Shown here: positions 16,219 to 17,895 of the stretch, piece after piece
Layout: each line of letters starts with the position of its first letter
Numbering within the stretch: the stretch's first letter is position 1
NCBI GenBank assembly: GCA_002441865.1
Contig: DJNY01000180.1
Coordinates: forward strand, 1-17,895
Direction of reading: 5' to 3'
DNA: 17,895 bases
DNA from: Lachnospiraceae bacterium UBA6452
GTDB taxonomy: Bacteria; Bacillota; Clostridia; Lachnospirales; Lachnospiraceae
Position numbers and translations under genes: made by a program
The notes under the pieces: model-generated
The model's database searches: none
Seen by the model: only the letters and a program-made list of their open reading frames with translations
What the model was told of the DNA's origin: nothing

Positions 16219-16579
16219 CTATTCCCTCCCCTTTGGTATTTCTGCTTCCAACGGAATGAAATCCTTGTAGCCATTTTTATTATTCGCCCACATTTAATAA
16301 TTTTTCCATTTTGGGCGACGCCCCTTTGTATGCTTTTCCAGTTTTTTCGCCCTTTTTTCTTGTCTTCACGAATTTTGTATGAAATTAATCCGAAATTCTC
16401 TGGCTACGTGCACAAGATTTTCTGTTACGAGAAGCATCTGGCGTTATTTTTCGCCTTTTCATTTAATTTTTCTTATTTTGTATGAATATCAATATTTCCG
16501 GTGAATAAACATTCATCCCCAATTTACTGAATTCTAAATTATGGACGAAACTCTCCATGCTAAGGATCTATCATTCATA
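16219..16579 (-). other. 361-base AT-rich leader region of the helicase unit with competing inverted repeats
   Basis: This is the only gap over 300 bases. It has no clear gene. Its last bases carry the helicase ribosome binding site (GGGGAGGG at 16224-16231). TCGCCCA (16284-16290) is a perfect inverted partner of TGGGCGA (16312-16318), which can instead fold on itself as GGGCG-A-CGCCC (16313-16323) or pair with TCGCCC at 16347-16352. A 12-base direct repeat ATTTTGTATGAA occurs at 16372-16383 and 16475-16486. No convincing promoter with both boxes was found. A 62-codon minus-strand open frame without an early start ends at a TGA that overlaps the helicase ATG. The role is unknown: a structured regulatory leader or the remnant of a mobile element. 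Confidence 0.5.
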
Positions 16580-17302
16580 CTAAATTGATGTTTTTCCCGG
16601 TATTGGATGATTTTCTGAAACGATCCTGCCATCCACAACCTGGATCCCGTACTTCTCAAGATCAACTCTGTCATCCACAACTTCGATCCCGTCTGCGCGC
16701 AGGCGGTCTGCCTGTACATGCGCCCCGCCGAATGCAAAAGCACCTGCAAGCTCTCCCTTGGCATTTACAATACGGTAACACGGGGTATATTCCGGATCCG
16801 GATTTTTGTGCAGAGCATTCCCGACTGCCCTGCACATCTTTTTATCTCCTGCCAGCTCTGCGATCTGTCCATAGGTCGCGACTCTCCCTTCAGGCACCTG
16901 CCTGACTGCTTCATAGATCCGCTTTGTGGGGCTGTCTGTGACAAGGTCATAGCTTTCTGCGATCATCCTCATGATCTCTTCTGCCGGAATACTGCCATCC
17001 ACAATGATCGTATTCCAGTGTTCTTTATTTAGATGATAGCCCGGGATAACCGCAGCATATGCACTTCGCCAGAAATCACGCCATTCCGGCTTTACTTTCA
17101 CATTCAGATTTAAAAAGCCGTCTTTTTCATAGGTCCAGAGGAATGCCTTTTTGCTTTCCTTCACCCGGACAAGCTGCCAGTTCGGATCGTGAAACGGTGC
17201 TTCCTGATAGGTAGCAGGAAAGGACAGACCATATTGTAATACTGCCTGCCTTGTCAGAAGATCCGTTGCGCTTCTTATCTCATTTGTGTTATTTTCTTTC
17301 AT
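16580..17302 (-). CDS. Fusion of a YjbR/MmcQ-like domain and an MGMT/alkyltransferase-like DNA-binding domain
   Basis: I start the 240-residue protein at the ATG at 17302 (MKENNTNEIRSATDLL); the open frame reaches 17449 but the added 49 residues run into the next gene and lack family similarity. Residues about 10-120 resemble YjbR/MmcQ (CyaY-like fold): YQEAPFHDPNWQLVRVKE, GFLNLNVKVKPEW and YHLNKEHWNTIIVDG. Residues about 125-220 form the O6-alkylguanine-DNA alkyltransferase C-terminal domain: IYEAVRQVPEGRVATYGQIAELAG, the RAVGNALHKNP segment and the active-site motif. That motif reads P-C175-Y176-R177, where repair enzymes have PCHR, and is followed by GAFAFGG. The acceptor cysteine is thus kept but its partner histidine is replaced. 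It may repair or only sense alkylated DNA. It follows a membrane protein gene by 44 bases. Confidence 0.85.
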   Translation of the reverse strand: MKENNTNEIRSATDLLTRQAVLQYGLSFPATYQEAPFHDPNWQLVRVKESKKAFLWTYEKDGFLNLNVKVKPEWRDFWRSAYAAVIPGYHLNKEHWNTIIVDGSIPAEEIMRMIAESYDLVTDSPTKRIYEAVRQVPEGRVATYGQIAELAGDKKMCRAVGNALHKNPDPEYTPCYRIVNAKGELAGAFAFGGAHVQADRLRADGIEVVDDRVDLEKYGIQVVDGRIVSENHPIPGKTSI

Positions 17303-17346
17303 ATCTCTGCCATTCTTTCTCTTAATTTCTTTATCGACTCTTCTAC

Positions 17347-17895
17347 TTACAACTGCCCGAATAAGGCTGCAATACCGCCGCTGATCCACAGCAGCACTTT
17401 TACCACCAGAGAAACAAGCAAAAGCCACAATAGAATCCCGCCGATCCATGCGACCTTTTTGGTAAGCGACTGCAAACCGCCCTTACTGCCTTCGATGATC
17501 GTGATCGGTGCTCCATAATCAACCTGATCAAAATATTGCCGATAAGAAAGAAGCTGCTGCCCGGTCATGCCGTCTTCCAACTGCATTTTCCACGCATCCA
17601 GCTTCTTTTCGTATGCTTCAAATTCCTGCAGCCGCTTCTGAAGCGCAAATATTTCATGATTGATATTACTGATCTGATATTTGTTTTTCAGAAAAGCTGC
17701 GAAATCCCTGTTATGATAGACCAGATATAAAAAAGATCCTTTTACAAGTTTATAGCAGATAACCGGCAGAACGATCGCATACCCTGCAATCAGAATAAAC
17801 AGACCGATGGCCGCAATAATTGAAAGCGCCAGTCCGCCTGCCAGCATAAAAACGGCTTCCAGCGGCACCAGTAATACAAGTGCCGCTAAAATGCC
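17347..17895 (-). CDS. Membrane protein of unknown function, 5' end beyond the window
   Basis: I do not recognise this family. The frame is open to the window edge; the first possible start inside the window is GTG at 17868 (173 residues), but nine further open hydrophobic codons (reading GILAALVLL) lie upstream, so the true start is probably outside. Visible layout: a long hydrophobic N-terminal region that could hold one or two membrane helices (MLAGGLALSIIAAIGLFIL and GYAIVLPVICYKLV), a polar middle of about 80 residues with a heptad-rich coiled-coil stretch (NHEIFALQKRLQEFEAYEKK), then a C-terminal membrane helix region (AWIGGILLWLLLVSLVVKV). It ends with LFGQL. It precedes the YjbR-MGMT fusion gene and may be co-transcribed with it. 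Function unknown. Confidence 0.7.
   Translation of the reverse strand, partial: GILAALVLLVPLEAVFMLAGGLALSIIAAIGLFILIAGYAIVLPVICYKLVKGSFLYLVYHNRDFAAFLKNKYQISNINHEIFALQKRLQEFEAYEKKLDAWKMQLEDGMTGQQLLSYRQYFDQVDYGAPITIIEGSKGGLQSLTKKVAWIGGILLWLLLVSLVVKVLLWISGGIAALFGQL

Noticed and set aside
16385..16462. 25-codon minus-strand frame starting MKRRKITPDAS in the helicase leader
   Set aside because: There is no ribosome binding site, it is very short, and it is far from the helicase start; chance is the simplest explanation.
12576..16487. Similar TTTCAT...TTTCTTAT...GTAT strings near both ends of the AT-rich block, considered as flanking repeats of a mobile element
   Set aside because: The match needs several gaps and lies in AT-rich DNA, so it is not a convincing direct repeat or attachment site.
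16533..16565. Possible terminator hairpin ATGGA...TCCAT after the MGMT fusion gene
   Set aside because: The stem is only five base pairs and the following sequence lacks a T run on the minus strand.
16534..16764. Short minus-strand frame of 76 codons at the end of the MGMT fusion gene
   Set aside because: It overlaps the MGMT domain in another frame, including its conserved GAFAFGG region, and has no supporting features.
1..17895. Search for tRNA, rRNA, CRISPR repeats and transposase genes
   Set aside because: The gaps between genes are mostly under 110 bases and none shows a cloverleaf, regular repeat-spacer spacing or transposase motifs.

Overview
The window most likely comes from a Gram-positive anaerobe of the class Clostridia, probably Lachnospiraceae. 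Three things suggest this: the gene order pyrH-frr-uppS-cdsA-dxr-rseP-ispG, strong AGGAGG-type ribosome binding sites with very short or overlapping gene junctions, and accessory families common in gut Firmicutes (DUF3737, PatB-type lyase, MATE exporter). This is an inference from gene content and family recognition only; no 16S or database search was possible. Every convincing gene lies on the minus strand, so transcription runs from high to low coordinates. No tRNA, rRNA, CRISPR array or intact insertion sequence was seen.

Transcription unit A (about 8231 down to 1) looks like a nine-gene housekeeping operon that opens with an extended -10 promoter at 8223-8231. In order of transcription it holds a membrane-anchored polysaccharide deacetylase, an acidic-tailed bactofilin, pyrH (UMP kinase), frr (ribosome recycling factor), uppS (undecaprenyl diphosphate synthase), cdsA (CDP-diglyceride synthase), dxr (MEP pathway), rseP (site-2 protease) and the 5' part of ispG (MEP pathway), which is cut by the window start. 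The theme is envelope building: dxr and ispG make isoprenoid precursors, uppS turns them into the lipid carrier for the wall, cdsA feeds phospholipid synthesis, and the deacetylase and bactofilin act at or near the wall and membrane. Several junctions (frr/uppS, uppS/cdsA, dxr/rseP) are coupled, with ribosome binding sites inside the upstream coding sequence.

Transcription unit B (about 11940 down to 8295) starts at a TTGACA-17-TAAAAA promoter candidate and holds a DUF3737 beta-helix protein, a MATE efflux pump and a PatB/MalY-type PLP C-S lyase. It ends in a long near-perfect hairpin at 8295-8343.

Transcription unit C (about 16579 down to 11960) is the accessory part. A 361-base leader with competing GGGCGA/TCGCCC pairings precedes a 910-residue UPF1-like SF1 helicase with a C-terminal DUF2726 nuclease-like domain. 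Next come a NERD nuclease-related protein with a topoisomerase-type zinc finger and a membrane-anchored PEBP (YbhB/YbcL) protein. The helicase and NERD genes are visibly more AT-rich than their surroundings and look like an acquired DNA- or RNA-processing, possibly anti-phage, module.

At the right edge (16580-17895) lie a YjbR/MmcQ-MGMT fusion protein, in which the usual PCHR active-site motif reads PCYR, and a membrane protein of unknown function whose 5' end runs off the window.
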